From contig CACESO010000001.1 in assembly GCA_902562205.1 (NCBI GenBank), positions 1-64,000 on the forward strand: a stretch of DNA of 64,000 bases, read 5' to 3'. Made by a program: the position numbers and the translations under genes. Shown here piece by piece: positions 50,591-61,251 of this stretch; position 1 is the first letter of the stretch, and each line of letters starts with the position of its first letter. The notes under the pieces are model-generated. The model worked only from the letters and a program-made list of their open reading frames with translations, was not told where the DNA came from and made no database searches. This DNA is from an uncultured Pelagibacteraceae bacterium (GTDB lineage Bacteria > Pseudomonadota > Alphaproteobacteria > Pelagibacterales > Pelagibacteraceae).

Positions 50591-51152
50591 ATTTTCTCCC
50601 AAAAACGAAAGTTGATAAACCATAATTCTTTGTATCAATTATTTTAAACTTTTTTGGATAAGTATCTAAATCACCTTTTTTTCTATGAATAATGATTATT
50701 CCATTTTTTTCCAAAATATTCATTTCAATAATATTTTTTATTAATAATTCTATTTTTTTTTCTTTATAAGGTGGATCACAAAAAATTATCTGAAATTTTT
50801 GATCATCTTTAAATATACTATTATTTATTGTAAATGCATCAATATCTATTACTTTTGATTTATTTTCATATTTAAGATTTGAAATATTAATTTTTAAAAT
50901 TTCCAAAACTGGGGGATAATTTTCAAGAAAAAAAACAAATTTTGAACCTCTAGAGATACACTCTAGTCCAAACGAGCCAATTCCAGAAAATAAATCCAAA
51001 ACTTTGCTATCTTTGATATGAAAATTAATATAATTGGCGTGAGTCAAAATATTGAAAATTGATTCTTTGGCCATATCTTTTAAAGGCCTCGTCGTTTTAT
51101 CATTAGGCATAATTAGTTTTTTACCTTTATTTAAGCCTGAAATTATTCTCAT
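50583..51152 (-). CDS. rsmD: 16S rRNA (guanine(966)-N(2))-methyltransferase RsmD
   Basis: MRIISGLNKGKKL, RPLKDMAKESIFNIL, VLDLFSGIGSFGLECISRG, IIFCDPPY. Confidence 0.93.
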   Translation of the reverse strand: MRIISGLNKGKKLIMPNDKTTRPLKDMAKESIFNILTHANYINFHIKDSKVLDLFSGIGSFGLECISRGSKFVFFLENYPPVLEILKINISNLKYENKSKVIDIDAFTINNSIFKDDQKFQIIFCDPPYKEKKIELLIKNIIEMNILEKNGIIIIHRKKGDLDTYPKKFKIIDTKNYGLSTFVFGRKSN

Positions 51153-51154
51153 TA

Positions 51155-52414
51155 TTAAATTACCTTATGACCAATATCTCTTCTAAAGTAACCGTTCTCC
51201 CAATTTAATTTTTTAATCAAATTAATTGTCTCATCCCTAGATTTTGAAAAATTATCTGAGGTTGAAACAAAGTTTAGTACTCTTCCACCATTAGAAACTA
51301 TACCAGTTTTTGTTTTTAATGTACCTGCATGAAAAATATTTTGGTTTTCAAGTAGACTTATTTGGTCTAAATCTTTTATTTTAATATTATTCTCAAATTT
51401 TTCTGGATAACCTTTTGAACACAAAACAACGCAAATACTTTTTAATTTAGAAAAATTGATATTTATTTGATTTAATGTACCATCACAACATGAAATTAAC
51501 ACATCAAATAAATCGGTATTAAGAGTTGGCAAGATTGTTTGACACTCTGGGTCTCCCATTCTTACGTTAAATTCTATTAAAAAGGGATCATTATTTTTAA
51601 TCATTAGACCCACATATAGAAAACCTTTATAGACTCCTCTTCTCTCATTTATTGCATTTAAAGTAGGCTCGATTATTTTTGTTTGAATCTTAAATTCCAA
51701 GTCCTTAGTGAGAAGTCTTGATGGGGAGTAACAACCCATACCTCCTGTATTTTTACCTTTATCACCTTCGCCAACTCTTTTGTGGTCTTGAGCTGAACCG
51801 AAAAATTTAAAATTTTTTCCATCAGTTACTATAAAATAACTCATTTCTTCACCATCTAAAAATTCTTCAACTAAAATCTGATCGGCGCGTCCAAATTTTC
51901 CATTAAAAATTTCCTCGGAGGCTATTTTTGCGTCATCAAAATTTCTACAGATATAAACTCCTTTTCCTGAAGCTAAACCATCAGCCTTAATAACAAGAGG
52001 AAAATTACTATATTTAAGATAACTTATTGTTTCTTTTAAACTTTCACAAATTTTGAATTTTGATGTGGGAATGTTATTTTTTTGACAAATTTTCTTAGTA
52101 AAAATTTTTGAACCCTCAAGTTTTGAAGATATTTTATCTGGACCAAAAACTTTAATTGATTTTCCTTTGAAATAATCAACAATTCCATTTACTAAAGGTT
52201 TTTCTGGCCCAACAACTAATAGTTTTATCTCTTTCTCTATGCAATTTTTTTCTAGCTCTGAAAAATTATCAGGATTCAAATCTACATTCTGTGCAATTGA
52301 ACTAGTGCCCGCATTACCAGGAAAACAAAAAATTTTGGAAACTTTTTTTGATTTACTCAGCATATAGCAAATAGCATGCTCTCTACCACCACTTCCAATA
52401 ATTCCTACATTCAT
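51155..52414 (-). CDS. purD: Phosphoribosylamine-glycine ligase
   Basis: MNVGIIGSGGREHAI, VVGPEKPLVNGIVD, SAQDHKRVGEGDKGKNTGGMGCYSP, EFNVRMGDPECQ. Confidence 0.97.
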   Translation of the reverse strand: MNVGIIGSGGREHAICYMLSKSKKVSKIFCFPGNAGTSSIAQNVDLNPDNFSELEKNCIEKEIKLLVVGPEKPLVNGIVDYFKGKSIKVFGPDKISSKLEGSKIFTKKICQKNNIPTSKFKICESLKETISYLKYSNFPLVIKADGLASGKGVYICRNFDDAKIASEEIFNGKFGRADQILVEEFLDGEEMSYFIVTDGKNFKFFGSAQDHKRVGEGDKGKNTGGMGCYSPSRLLTKDLEFKIQTKIIEPTLNAINERRGVYKGFLYVGLMIKNNDPFLIEFNVRMGDPECQTILPTLNTDLFDVLISCCDGTLNQININFSKLKSICVVLCSKGYPEKFENNIKIKDLDQISLLENQNIFHAGTLKTKTGIVSNGGRVLNFVSTSDNFSKSRDETINLIKKLNWENGYFRRDIGHKVI

Positions 52415-52439
52415 CTATAATAATCTTATAACTTAAAAA

Positions 52440-52637
52440 ATGAAAAATAAATTAGCTAAATTAAAATACTTACCAAATAAATTTGAAATAATTCAACCAG
52501 GAGATCATGTTATTTGCGCGGTATCTAAGCAGAAAATATATCTTCAAAATCTCAATTATTGGAATGTTGAACTTCAAGAAGCATATTTCTCTTATAAAGA
52601 GGCCCAACTAAAAAGAGAAGAGAAAAAAAATGACTAA
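52440..52637 (+). CDS. DUF2093-like small conserved protein
   Basis: YLPNKFEIIQPGDHVICAVSKQKIYLQNLNYWNVELQEAYFS. Confidence 0.72.
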   Translation: MKNKLAKLKYLPNKFEIIQPGDHVICAVSKQKIYLQNLNYWNVELQEAYFSYKEAQLKREEKKND

Positions 52638-53495
52638 TTATTTCCACCTATCGTGAGACCATATCCATTGAGAAGGATTTTTTCTTATTTTTTCTTCTAA
52701 CCATTGGTTTAATCTAAGACTAATAAAAGCATCATCTGCATTATCATCCATAGTTATTTGCTCATCAAAAGAAATTTTAAAGTTAATTTTATCATACCTT
52801 TCTATGTGAACTGGTTGAATTTTACATCCAAATTTCTTTACAAATTGTGCTGGTATAGTTGTTGTGTGTGCTGGATAATTAAAAAAATTTATTCTTTCTC
52901 CCTCACTTACTCTTTGGTCTATCATAATTGCAATACTGATACCTTGCTTAAAATATTTTAAAGCTTCTCTAACTCCGTTAAGCCCTTTTTTTATTTGTTT
53001 TTTACAAATATATTTTCTACGAAGGGGTTCCATTATTGAATTCACCATCTTATTATTTAAAGGTCTATAAATTGCCGATAAGTTGATGCCTGCCTTTTCT
53101 ATGGCCATGGCCATTAGCTCAAAGTTACTAAAGTGGGCTGAAACGAAAACTACCGGTTGACCTTTTTTGACTTCCTCTAATCTTTCTACATTTTCAATTT
53201 TAATATATCTATCTAAATCACCTTTTCTAAAATTTGAAATAAAAGGATACTCAGATAAAATCCTCCCATAGTTACCCCACATTTCCTGTGATATTTTTTT
53301 TATTTTTTCAGAAGTCAAAGAAGAATCAAATTTATTTAAATTATTTGTAATTATTTTTTTTGACCTAAATAATGGTCCAAATGTCTTTCCAAGTAAATAT
53401 CCAAGCTCTGATGCAATTCTATATCCCAGTAATTTAAATATGCTGAAAAGAATTTTAATTGCAATATATTCAAAGAAATATCTTATAATTCTCAT
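52638..53495 (-). CDS. Lipid A biosynthesis acyltransferase (LpxL/HtrB-like)
   Basis: GYRIASELGYLLGKTFGPLFRS, VSAHFSNFELMAMA, IDQRVSEGERINFF, PSQWIWSHDRWK. Confidence 0.9.
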   Translation of the reverse strand: MRIIRYFFEYIAIKILFSIFKLLGYRIASELGYLLGKTFGPLFRSKKIITNNLNKFDSSLTSEKIKKISQEMWGNYGRILSEYPFISNFRKGDLDRYIKIENVERLEEVKKGQPVVFVSAHFSNFELMAMAIEKAGINLSAIYRPLNNKMVNSIMEPLRRKYICKKQIKKGLNGVREALKYFKQGISIAIMIDQRVSEGERINFFNYPAHTTTIPAQFVKKFGCKIQPVHIERYDKINFKISFDEQITMDDNADDAFISLRLNQWLEEKIRKNPSQWIWSHDRWK

Positions 53496-54430
53496 AATTT
53501 CTGATTTAAATATTTATAAAATTGTTTTTCATTATCAATTGATAATTCAACCTTTAAAAAATTAATATTTTTTCTCAATGATTTTTTTATTCTAAAATAA
53601 TCTTTTTCAGTTGTTAACAATTCACAATTTTTTATTTTAGCTAATTCTTTTAATTTTAATAAATCCGATTCTTTATACTCGTAATGATCAGGATATTTTA
53701 CATACTCATAAAATTTTATTTTTAAATTTTTAAGAGTGTCAGAAAATGTATGTGGATTACCTATTCCACTGAATGCTAGAAACTTCTTTTTTTTTAACTT
53801 AGAATAATTTTTTGGAGTGTATTTACCCATAAAAATTTTTATATCCGCATTTATATTTTTAATCTTATTTATAAAATTTTTAGATTCTTTGTTAATATTT
53901 CCGTTAATTAAAACTATGTCATAACTTTTTATATTTTTTAAACTTTCTCTTAAAGGCCCAGCCGGAATTACAAGTCCATTTCCATCTAATTTAATAGAAT
54001 TAAAACAAACAATTTTTAAGTCATAATTAATCGTTTTTTCCTGTAAACCATCATCAAATATTACTATTTTAGCTTTTTCTTGTATTGCCTTTGCTAAGGA
54101 TAGTTCTCTAGTTTTTTCGAAAATTACTTTATGTCTTGATCCCAAAAGTTTTTTCTCGTCTATATGCGACATATAACTTTTCTTAATAATTAATGTTTTA
54201 AATTTTTTTTTAAAATAACTTGCCAAATTATTAACAAGTGGTGTTTTTCCGGTTCCACCAATATAAATGTTTCCTACACAAATTGTTCTAAAATCATAAT
54301 AGTTTTTTTTTATTTTACTATTTTCGTAATAATTTTTGATTATAGTTATCAGTGATAGTGGCAATAATAAAATTGAAAATATTGAAATATTTCCTCTATT
54401 GTCCCAAAATTTTGGTTTATGAATTTTCAT
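53492..54430 (-). CDS. lpxK: Tetraacyldisaccharide 4'-kinase
   Basis: KPKFWDNRG, VGNIYIGGTGKTPLV, VIFDDGLQ, AFSGIGNPHTF, LLTTEKDYFR. Confidence 0.92.
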   Translation of the reverse strand: MKIHKPKFWDNRGNISIFSILLLPLSLITIIKNYYENSKIKKNYYDFRTICVGNIYIGGTGKTPLVNNLASYFKKKFKTLIIKKSYMSHIDEKKLLGSRHKVIFEKTRELSLAKAIQEKAKIVIFDDGLQEKTINYDLKIVCFNSIKLDGNGLVIPAGPLRESLKNIKSYDIVLINGNINKESKNFINKIKNINADIKIFMGKYTPKNYSKLKKKKFLAFSGIGNPHTFSDTLKNLKIKFYEYVKYPDHYEYKESDLLKLKELAKIKNCELLTTEKDYFRIKKSLRKNINFLKVELSIDNEKQFYKYLNQKL

Positions 54431-55665
54431 GAAATAATTTTTCTTAATTCAGTTAAATTTTTCTTCAAAATTATATTTCCAATTTTTTTTAACTTTCTAA
54501 CTTTATTATAATTATTTTTTTTATTTTTAAATAAGCTTAGTGTTTTTTTTTCTAAATCTTTACTATTATGAACTTTTAAGGATAGTTTTTCTTTTTCTAG
54601 CATTTTGTATACATCCTTAAAATTAAAAGTATAATTTCCATGCAAAACATTACAACCAAACCTTAAGGCTTCCAGCGGATTTTGCCCTCCTTTTGAAACT
54701 AAAGAACCACCCAAAAAGACAACATTACTTATTTTGTAAAATGATTTATTTTCTCCATAACTGTCAACTATATAAATATCACAATTTTTGAAGTTTTTTT
54801 TATTTTCACTATGTTTATCATATCTCAATTTTTTTTTATCTAACATTTTTGCAATTTCATCAGTCCTTTCAATATGTCTCGGAATAATAATTGTTATTAA
54901 ATTAGGAATCTTTTTTTTATATTTAATATGCAGGTCAGCAAAAATTTCCTCCTCATTGTGGTGAGTGCTTGCGGTGCATAAAATCGTTTTATTCTTAAAG
55001 TATTTTTTATTTATCTCCTTAAATTTATCATTGTGTGCATCGATGAATTTAAGATTCCCAAGAAATTTAATCTTTTTTAATCCTAATTTTTTAAAATATA
55101 AAAATGTTTCTTTATTTTGAGGAAATATGTAATCAAATTTTTCAAGAATTTTTTTACCGAAATATTTTATAGAGGACCATCTTTTAAAAGATTTTTCACT
55201 CATTCTAGCATTAATTAATACAAGTTTAATTTTTCTTTTTTTTAATTCAGAGATCATTGCAGGCCAAATTTCAGACTCTACAAAAATGACAGAAGATGGT
55301 TTCCAATAATTCAGAAAGTTATTAATTATATAATTGTTATCTAAAGGATAAAACTGATGCAAAGTTTTTTTGAATTTAAATTTTTCAAATATTTTTGATG
55401 AACTTAATGTCGAGGTTGTAACTAAAATTTGTTTTAAAGTTTTTTTTTTTTCTAATTCTTGAATCAATGGAACAATACTTAAAAGTTCACCGACACTTGA
55501 ACAATGAAACCAAATTAATTTACCCGCCTTTCTTTTATCTTTTTTTAGAGAAAACTTCTCTAAAAATCTTTTGGGATTTTCTTTCTTTTTAAATATTCTA
55601 TAGATGATTATAAATGGAGAGATTATTAAAACTACATATACCAAAAAATTATAGATTACTCTCAT
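54427..55665 (-). CDS. waaA: 3-deoxy-D-manno-octulosonic acid (Kdo) transferase
   Basis: WFHCSSVGELLSIVPLI, FVESEIWPAMISELKKRKIKLVLINARMSEKSFKRW, ASTHHNEEE, FLGGSLVSKGGQNPLEAL. Confidence 0.94.
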   Translation of the reverse strand: MRVIYNFLVYVVLIISPFIIIYRIFKKKENPKRFLEKFSLKKDKRKAGKLIWFHCSSVGELLSIVPLIQELEKKKTLKQILVTTSTLSSSKIFEKFKFKKTLHQFYPLDNNYIINNFLNYWKPSSVIFVESEIWPAMISELKKRKIKLVLINARMSEKSFKRWSSIKYFGKKILEKFDYIFPQNKETFLYFKKLGLKKIKFLGNLKFIDAHNDKFKEINKKYFKNKTILCTASTHHNEEEIFADLHIKYKKKIPNLITIIIPRHIERTDEIAKMLDKKKLRYDKHSENKKNFKNCDIYIVDSYGENKSFYKISNVVFLGGSLVSKGGQNPLEALRFGCNVLHGNYTFNFKDVYKMLEKEKLSLKVHNSKDLEKKTLSLFKNKKNNYNKVRKLKKIGNIILKKNLTELRKIIS

Positions 55666-57404
55666 GAATTCTTTTGGATTTGTTTTTCGTAGAAATTTTT
55701 ATAAGTTTCAGAATTCTTTAAAAGATCTTCATGTTTTCCCTCACCAATGACTTTACCGCTATCTATTACATATATTTTATCAGAATTTAATATTGTTGAA
55801 AGCCTATGAGCTATCACAAGTGTAGTTCTCCCTTTGGTCAAAAAATTTATCGCATCTTGAATTTTGTTCTCAGTTTCAGCATCTAAAGAGGATGTCGCCT
55901 CATCAAGTAAAATAATCTTACTTTTCTTTAAAATTGCTCGAGCAATAGAAATTCTTTGTTTCTCTCCACCTGAAAGTCTGACACCATTTTCACCTATAAA
56001 AGTGTCAATTTTTTTTGGTAAATTGTCTATAAATTCTGAAGAGTATGATAATTTAGCAGCTTCGGTAATTTCATCGTTTGTAGCATCTAAATTTGCGTAT
56101 TTAATATTATTGAGTACGGTATCATCGAAGAGAGTTGTTTCTTGACTTACAAGTGAAATATTTTTTCTTAATGAAGAAAGTTTTTTTGTATAAATTGATT
56201 GATTGTCAATTTTTATATCACCATCTGAAGGATCATAGAATCTCGGAATTAAATTTAAAATTGTAGATTTTCCTGCACCGCTTAATCCAACTAACGATGT
56301 CATCTTACCGCCAGAAATATTTAAATTTATATTTTTGAGAACTATCTTTGTTTCCCCGCCATAATTGAAGCTAACATTTGAAAATTCAATGTTTGCATCC
56401 TTTAAATTGATATTATCTAATTTTTTATCCTCAAAAATTTTCTCTTTTAAATCAATAACTGGCAATATTCTTCTAGCACCTGCTAAGCCTTGATTGATAG
56501 TAATATTTAAAGTAGCAAGAGATCTTACTGGCTGGTAAGCAAGCATCATAGCTGCTAAAAATGAAAAAAAATTATTAATACCCAGCTCATCTTTTATAAT
56601 TAAATTTCCAGAGTAATATATTAGTATTGCGATCATGATACCTGTTAAAACCTCCATTATAGGAGAAGATCTCGCGTAAATTTCTTGAAGTTTTTTTGCT
56701 CTATCCTTATAACCCTCTAATGCATTATCCGCTCTTGAAGTTTCATATGTTTCTTTTTGAAAAATTTTTATTAATTTATGATTTTTAAAAATCTCAATTA
56801 GATATGTAAAAATTTCTGAAGCTTTATCCATCGATTGCGTAGTTACTTTTGAAATTCTTTTACCTAATAGTCTGGCAAAAAAACTAGCTAGAGGTATCAT
56901 AATGATGGCTACAATAGACAATTTCCAATTCTGATAAAACATAACCGACATAAGACCAATTAAAGTCAAAGTGTCTTTAAATAAATTTAAAATTGCAACA
57001 CTGACAAGACCCGTCATATAATTTACATCATTAAGAAGATTTACTATGATTTTTCCAGAATGTTTTTTTTCAATGAAATCTGTATCTGCTTTAATTAGCG
57101 ATTTCATCATATCCATTTGCAAAGTCTTACGAATTTCTTCAGAAATACCTATCATGATTACTTTTGCCCCATAAAGTGATATTCCCTTTGCTGCAAATGC
57201 AATAATTATTACAACTGGAATTATTATTATTAGAGTTCGATCTTTATTAATAAAAATTTTTTCTATTGCTGGATCTAATAAGTAAGCAATAGATGATGTG
57301 CTGCCAGCCAAAACTAAAGAAAACAAAAAAGCTATTAAAATTTTAGGTAGGAACTTTTTTGTATAGTCTCTATATAATCTCTTTAACATTTCAATGTTTG
57401 TCAT
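55662..57404 (-). CDS. msbA: Lipid A/LPS export ABC transporter (MsbA-like, permease-ATPase fusion)
   Basis: Six-TM exporter domain; VGLSGAGKSTILNLIPRFYDPSDG, LSGGEKQRISIARAILKKSKIILLDEATSSLD. Confidence 0.9.
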   Translation of the reverse strand: MTNIEMLKRLYRDYTKKFLPKILIAFLFSLVLAGSTSSIAYLLDPAIEKIFINKDRTLIIIIPVVIIIAFAAKGISLYGAKVIMIGISEEIRKTLQMDMMKSLIKADTDFIEKKHSGKIIVNLLNDVNYMTGLVSVAILNLFKDTLTLIGLMSVMFYQNWKLSIVAIIMIPLASFFARLLGKRISKVTTQSMDKASEIFTYLIEIFKNHKLIKIFQKETYETSRADNALEGYKDRAKKLQEIYARSSPIMEVLTGIMIAILIYYSGNLIIKDELGINNFFSFLAAMMLAYQPVRSLATLNITINQGLAGARRILPVIDLKEKIFEDKKLDNINLKDANIEFSNVSFNYGGETKIVLKNINLNISGGKMTSLVGLSGAGKSTILNLIPRFYDPSDGDIKIDNQSIYTKKLSSLRKNISLVSQETTLFDDTVLNNIKYANLDATNDEITEAAKLSYSSEFIDNLPKKIDTFIGENGVRLSGGEKQRISIARAILKKSKIILLDEATSSLDAETENKIQDAINFLTKGRTTLVIAHRLSTILNSDKIYVIDSGKVIGEGKHEDLLKNSETYKNFYEKQIQKNS

Positions 57405-58271
57405 TTATAAAATTTTTCCTATTAAGATATTTATAAAAACCAAGAAGCCCAAAATGTTATTGCTTTTAAACTTTTTAATACAATCCTCAGGTTTATCCAC
57501 ATTTAAGGAGTAAGCTTGAAAAAAAAATAATTGCAAAAGCAATATCAGCGAGAAAATAAAATAGTATTTACTAAATGCCATTAATAATCCAACTAATATA
57601 AGAGACAAGTAGAAAAAAAAGTAACATGAAAATATAAAAATTTTTGGGTTTTTTTTAAACTTAATCGATGTTGATTTTACTCCTATAATTTCATCATCTT
57701 TAATATCCTGAAACCCATAGATTGTGTCGTAACCTAGTGTCCAAAATATGGCCCCTAGATAAAAAACAATTGGATAGTAGCTTAAATTATCATTTAATGA
57801 AACCCAGGCCATAATCAATCCATAATTAAATGTAAATCCGAGAAATAATTGAGGCCAATATGTAAACCTTTTCATTAATGGATAAGAAAAAGCAAAAGGC
57901 ATTGAGGCTAAACCTAAAATTATAGTTTTCTGATTAAATTGTATCAAAATTACTAAGGCGAATAAGCAAAGCACTGCACTTAATACCAAAGCTGTTTTTA
58001 CAGATACTTGCCCAGAAGCTAAAGGTCGATTTTTAGTCCTCTCAACCATTAAGTCAATTTTTCTGTCCAAAATATCGTTTACTATACAACCAGCTGATCT
58101 CATTAATATTGCACCAAGAAAAAATAAAAAAGAGAATTTGTAAAATACTAAATTATTTTCTGAAAATTCGTAACCGATTGTTAAACCCCAAAGGCATGGC
58201 CAAAATAACAACATAAAACCTATTGGTTTGTTGAGTCTTGTTAGGGTCAAAAAAATTTCAAAATTTTTCAT
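57405..58271 (-). CDS. ubiA: 4-hydroxybenzoate octaprenyltransferase
   Basis: RLNKPIGFMLLFWPCLWGL, RSAGCIVNDILDRKIDLMVERTKNRPLASG, GYDTIYGFQDIKDDEIIGVKSTSIKF. Confidence 0.95.
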   Translation of the reverse strand: MKNFEIFLTLTRLNKPIGFMLLFWPCLWGLTIGYEFSENNLVFYKFSFLFFLGAILMRSAGCIVNDILDRKIDLMVERTKNRPLASGQVSVKTALVLSAVLCLFALVILIQFNQKTIILGLASMPFAFSYPLMKRFTYWPQLFLGFTFNYGLIMAWVSLNDNLSYYPIVFYLGAIFWTLGYDTIYGFQDIKDDEIIGVKSTSIKFKKNPKIFIFSCYFFFYLSLILVGLLMAFSKYYFIFSLILLLQLFFFQAYSLNVDKPEDCIKKFKSNNILGFLVFINILIGKIL

Positions 58272-58324
58272 GATAATTTACTTGTAAATAACAAAGCATC
58301 GTTTCATAATCAAATTGATTCGTT

Positions 58325-58732
58325 ATGGATATCGATTACACAGTTACAGCGCTAATGTTTCCCGCAATACCACTTATAATGGGCGTTTACAGTAATAGAT
58401 TTCATACATTAAGTAATCTGATAAGAAAAATACATGACGAGCATGTATTTGAAAAGCACACTCCACCTGAATGGAAAAACCAATTAATAAATTTAAATAA
58501 CAGAATAAGTGTTTTGAAGCTTACAATTATGTTTTCAGCATTTGGCTTCTTATTCAATATGTTAACAGTGTTTGCGCTTTATTTAGATAAAATACTAGTC
58601 GCAAGAATTATTTTTGGATCTTGTTGTCTGTCAATGATGATCTCTATCGTTTTTTTTATAAGAGAAATTCAAATTTCTACAAAAGCTCTTAAATTGCATA
58701 TTTCAGATATGGATGTACAGTTTAAGGAGTAA
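58325..58732 (+). CDS. DUF2721-like membrane protein
   Basis: ALMFPAIPLIMGVYSNRFHTLSNLIRKIHDE...; three TM segments. Confidence 0.7.
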   Translation: MDIDYTVTALMFPAIPLIMGVYSNRFHTLSNLIRKIHDEHVFEKHTPPEWKNQLINLNNRISVLKLTIMFSAFGFLFNMLTVFALYLDKILVARIIFGSCCLSMMISIVFFIREIQISTKALKLHISDMDVQFKE

Positions 58733-59693
58733 TTATTGCAGGCCCCAAAATTTTTCTTCCTTCTAAATCTTGATGAGCAATTGATGCATCTTTCAAAGCA
58801 TATTTTTTAAATATTTCAACCTTTACTGCTCCTGATTTAACCATTTCAAAAAGCTTATTTGATGCTTCGTCTAATTCTTCTCTTGTAGAAGTATAGTGTG
58901 CAATACTAGGTCTTGTTAAATATAAGCCTTTTGGTGCAATAAGTTTTCCAACATCAACAGGATCTAATTTTCCAGATGCATTTCCGAATGAGACCATTGT
59001 CCCACGCATTTTTAAACACCCCAATGAGTCCTCTAAAGTGTTTTTTCCAACCCCATCATATACTACCGGCAAACCCTCGTTATTGGTTAATTGTAAAACT
59101 ATATCTTTAAAATTTTCTTTATTGTAATTTATTACTTCATGACATCCATATTTTTTTGCTAGTTTGATTTTTTCATCTGATCCAACTGTTCCTATTACTT
59201 TGCAGCCCAAACTTTTAGCCCACTGGCAAAAAATTTGACCAACTCCACCAGCTGCAGCGTGGAATAAAACTGTTTGACCTTTTTTAACTGGATACGTTTT
59301 GTGGAGTAGATAAAAAGTTGTTAAACCTTTGGTCATTAAACAAGCTACAATCTCAAGATCTATTCCATCTGGTACTTTAACTAAATTTTTTGTTGGATAA
59401 ATTCTATGTGTTGAATATGAACCAAGAGGTGCAGCTGCGTAAGCCACTTTATCACCTTCTTTAAAATTTTTAACACCTGGCCCGACTTTTTCTATAATCC
59501 CCGCACCCTCAAGTCCGATTCCTGATGGAAGAGGAACAGGATATAATCCCGATCTATGATATGTATCTATAAAGTTTAAACCTATAGCTGAATGCTTTAT
59601 TAATACTTCACTCTCTTTAGGTTCTGGGATTGATAGCTTTTCATATTTTAAAACCTCAGGACCACCAGTTTTTGAAAAATTTACAGAATACAT
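58722..59693 (-). CDS. NADPH:quinone oxidoreductase (zeta-crystallin-like MDR)
   Basis: GLNFIDTYHRSGLYPVPLPSGIGLEGAGIIEKVG, VLFHAAAGGVGQIFCQWAKSLGCKVIGTVGS. Confidence 0.92.
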   Translation of the reverse strand: MYSVNFSKTGGPEVLKYEKLSIPEPKESEVLIKHSAIGLNFIDTYHRSGLYPVPLPSGIGLEGAGIIEKVGPGVKNFKEGDKVAYAAAPLGSYSTHRIYPTKNLVKVPDGIDLEIVACLMTKGLTTFYLLHKTYPVKKGQTVLFHAAAGGVGQIFCQWAKSLGCKVIGTVGSDEKIKLAKKYGCHEVINYNKENFKDIVLQLTNNEGLPVVYDGVGKNTLEDSLGCLKMRGTMVSFGNASGKLDPVDVGKLIAPKGLYLTRPSIAHYTSTREELDEASNKLFEMVKSGAVKVEIFKKYALKDASIAHQDLEGRKILGPAIITP

Positions 59694-60536
59694 TTAATAT
59701 TTTGCGAAAGTACCATTTTGATAATCATTTATTGCCTCAATAATTTCAGCTTTAGTATTCATAACAAATGGACCCCCTCTAGCTATTGGTTCTCCGATTG
59801 GTTTACCTGCAATAAATAAAAATTCACTTTCTTTTTCAGCTTTGACTTGAAGACTCTTTCCTTGTTTTAATAGTATTAAATTTGAGTCATTTGTTTTTTC
59901 ATGATCAGTTTCACCGACTTTAACTTGACCTTTAAGTAAATATATAAATGAATTATGTCCCTCTGGAACCTCGCAAGAAAATTCCTTTCCATTCTTTAAT
60001 ACAATATGAAAATAGATTGGTTCAACATTATGGTTTTTTTCAGGACCTTCAATATCTCTATACTTACCTGCAATTACTTTAACTACTTTTTCATCATCAC
60101 TATAAGTTCCAAGCTCATTGTTTTTAATATAAATATATTCGGGTTTATTTTTTTTTAATTTTGCGGGCATGTTAATCCACAATTGAAACCCAAGTAATTG
60201 ACCATTAGACATGGCAGGCATTTCAGAATGTATTATTCCTCTTCCAGTTTTCATCCATTGTACATCTCCAGATGACATTATTCCTTTAGCACCAGTGCTA
60301 TCCTCATGTTCAAATTTTCCTTTAAGCATATAAGTGACTGTTTCAATACCTCTGTGAGGATGAGGCGGAAAACCTGCAACATAATCATCTTTATTTTCTG
60401 AACCAAATTCATCTAACATTAAAAAAGGATCAATATAATCTGCCTCTGGTGTTCCTATACTTCTTTTTAGTTTTACACCCGCTCCATCTGATGTTTCAAT
60501 AGATTTAACAATTTTTTTGATTTCAATATTTGACAT
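59694..60536 (-). CDS. Pirin family protein
   Basis: IDPFLMLDEFGSENKDDYVAGFPPHPHRGIETVTYMLKGKFEHEDSTGAKGIMSSGDVQWMKTGRGIIHSEMP. Confidence 0.95.
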   Translation of the reverse strand: MSNIEIKKIVKSIETSDGAGVKLKRSIGTPEADYIDPFLMLDEFGSENKDDYVAGFPPHPHRGIETVTYMLKGKFEHEDSTGAKGIMSSGDVQWMKTGRGIIHSEMPAMSNGQLLGFQLWINMPAKLKKNKPEYIYIKNNELGTYSDDEKVVKVIAGKYRDIEGPEKNHNVEPIYFHIVLKNGKEFSCEVPEGHNSFIYLLKGQVKVGETDHEKTNDSNLILLKQGKSLQVKAEKESEFLFIAGKPIGEPIARGGPFVMNTKAEIIEAINDYQNGTFAKY

Positions 60537-60556
60537 GTTTTTAGTTTAATTATGTT

Positions 60557-61216
60557 TCAAACTATTTCAAGTAGTCCTTTTAAATTTTTAATTTCTTTTT
60601 TTGGTTTATAATCAAGATTATCAAAATGAGAGTTATTACGATTTACCCAGACAGCATTGTAACCAAAATTGCCACCACCTGACACATCCCAAGTATTAGC
60701 ACTCAAAAAAACAACTTCTTTGGGTTGAATTTTATATTTATTAACCGGGAGATCGTAGACCCTTGAGTCAGGCTTATAAATTTTCACTTCCTCAATTGAA
60801 AAAAGATCATCAAAAGTAGTGTCTAATTTATTGTTGTTTACTAATTCATTAATCAAATGCGGAGTGCCATTTGAAAGTATCGCGAGCTTAAGGTTTTTCT
60901 TTTTTAAATCTGTTAAAACCCCTTTTACCTCTGGGTAAGGGGATAAAACTTTATAAAGGTTAAGTAATTCATTTTTCATGCTTGTATCTATGTCAAAAAC
61001 ATTCATAGATTTATCCAAACTATCTTCAGTTATTTGCCAAAAGTCTTTATGTCTTTTCATTAAACTTCTCAACCAAGTATATTCAAGTTGTGTAGTTCGC
61101 CAAAAATTTGCAAAGGCTTCCCATTTATCTCCTATTTTATGTTTACATTTCTCTGCCGCTGAATTTACGTCAAATAATGTTCCATAAGCATCAAATACTA
61201 TTGCTTTAAAATCCAT
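60557..61216 (-). CDS. Haloacid dehalogenase type II
   Basis: AIVFDAYGTLFDVNS, WRTTQLEYTWLRSLM, LAILSNGTP, FLSANTWDVSGGGNFGYNAVWVNR. Confidence 0.92.
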   Translation of the reverse strand: MDFKAIVFDAYGTLFDVNSAAEKCKHKIGDKWEAFANFWRTTQLEYTWLRSLMKRHKDFWQITEDSLDKSMNVFDIDTSMKNELLNLYKVLSPYPEVKGVLTDLKKKNLKLAILSNGTPHLINELVNNNKLDTTFDDLFSIEEVKIYKPDSRVYDLPVNKYKIQPKEVVFLSANTWDVSGGGNFGYNAVWVNRNNSHFDNLDYKPKKEIKNLKGLLEIV

Positions 61217-61251
61217 ACTTAAATTTAATTTTTTATATTATACTATATTTT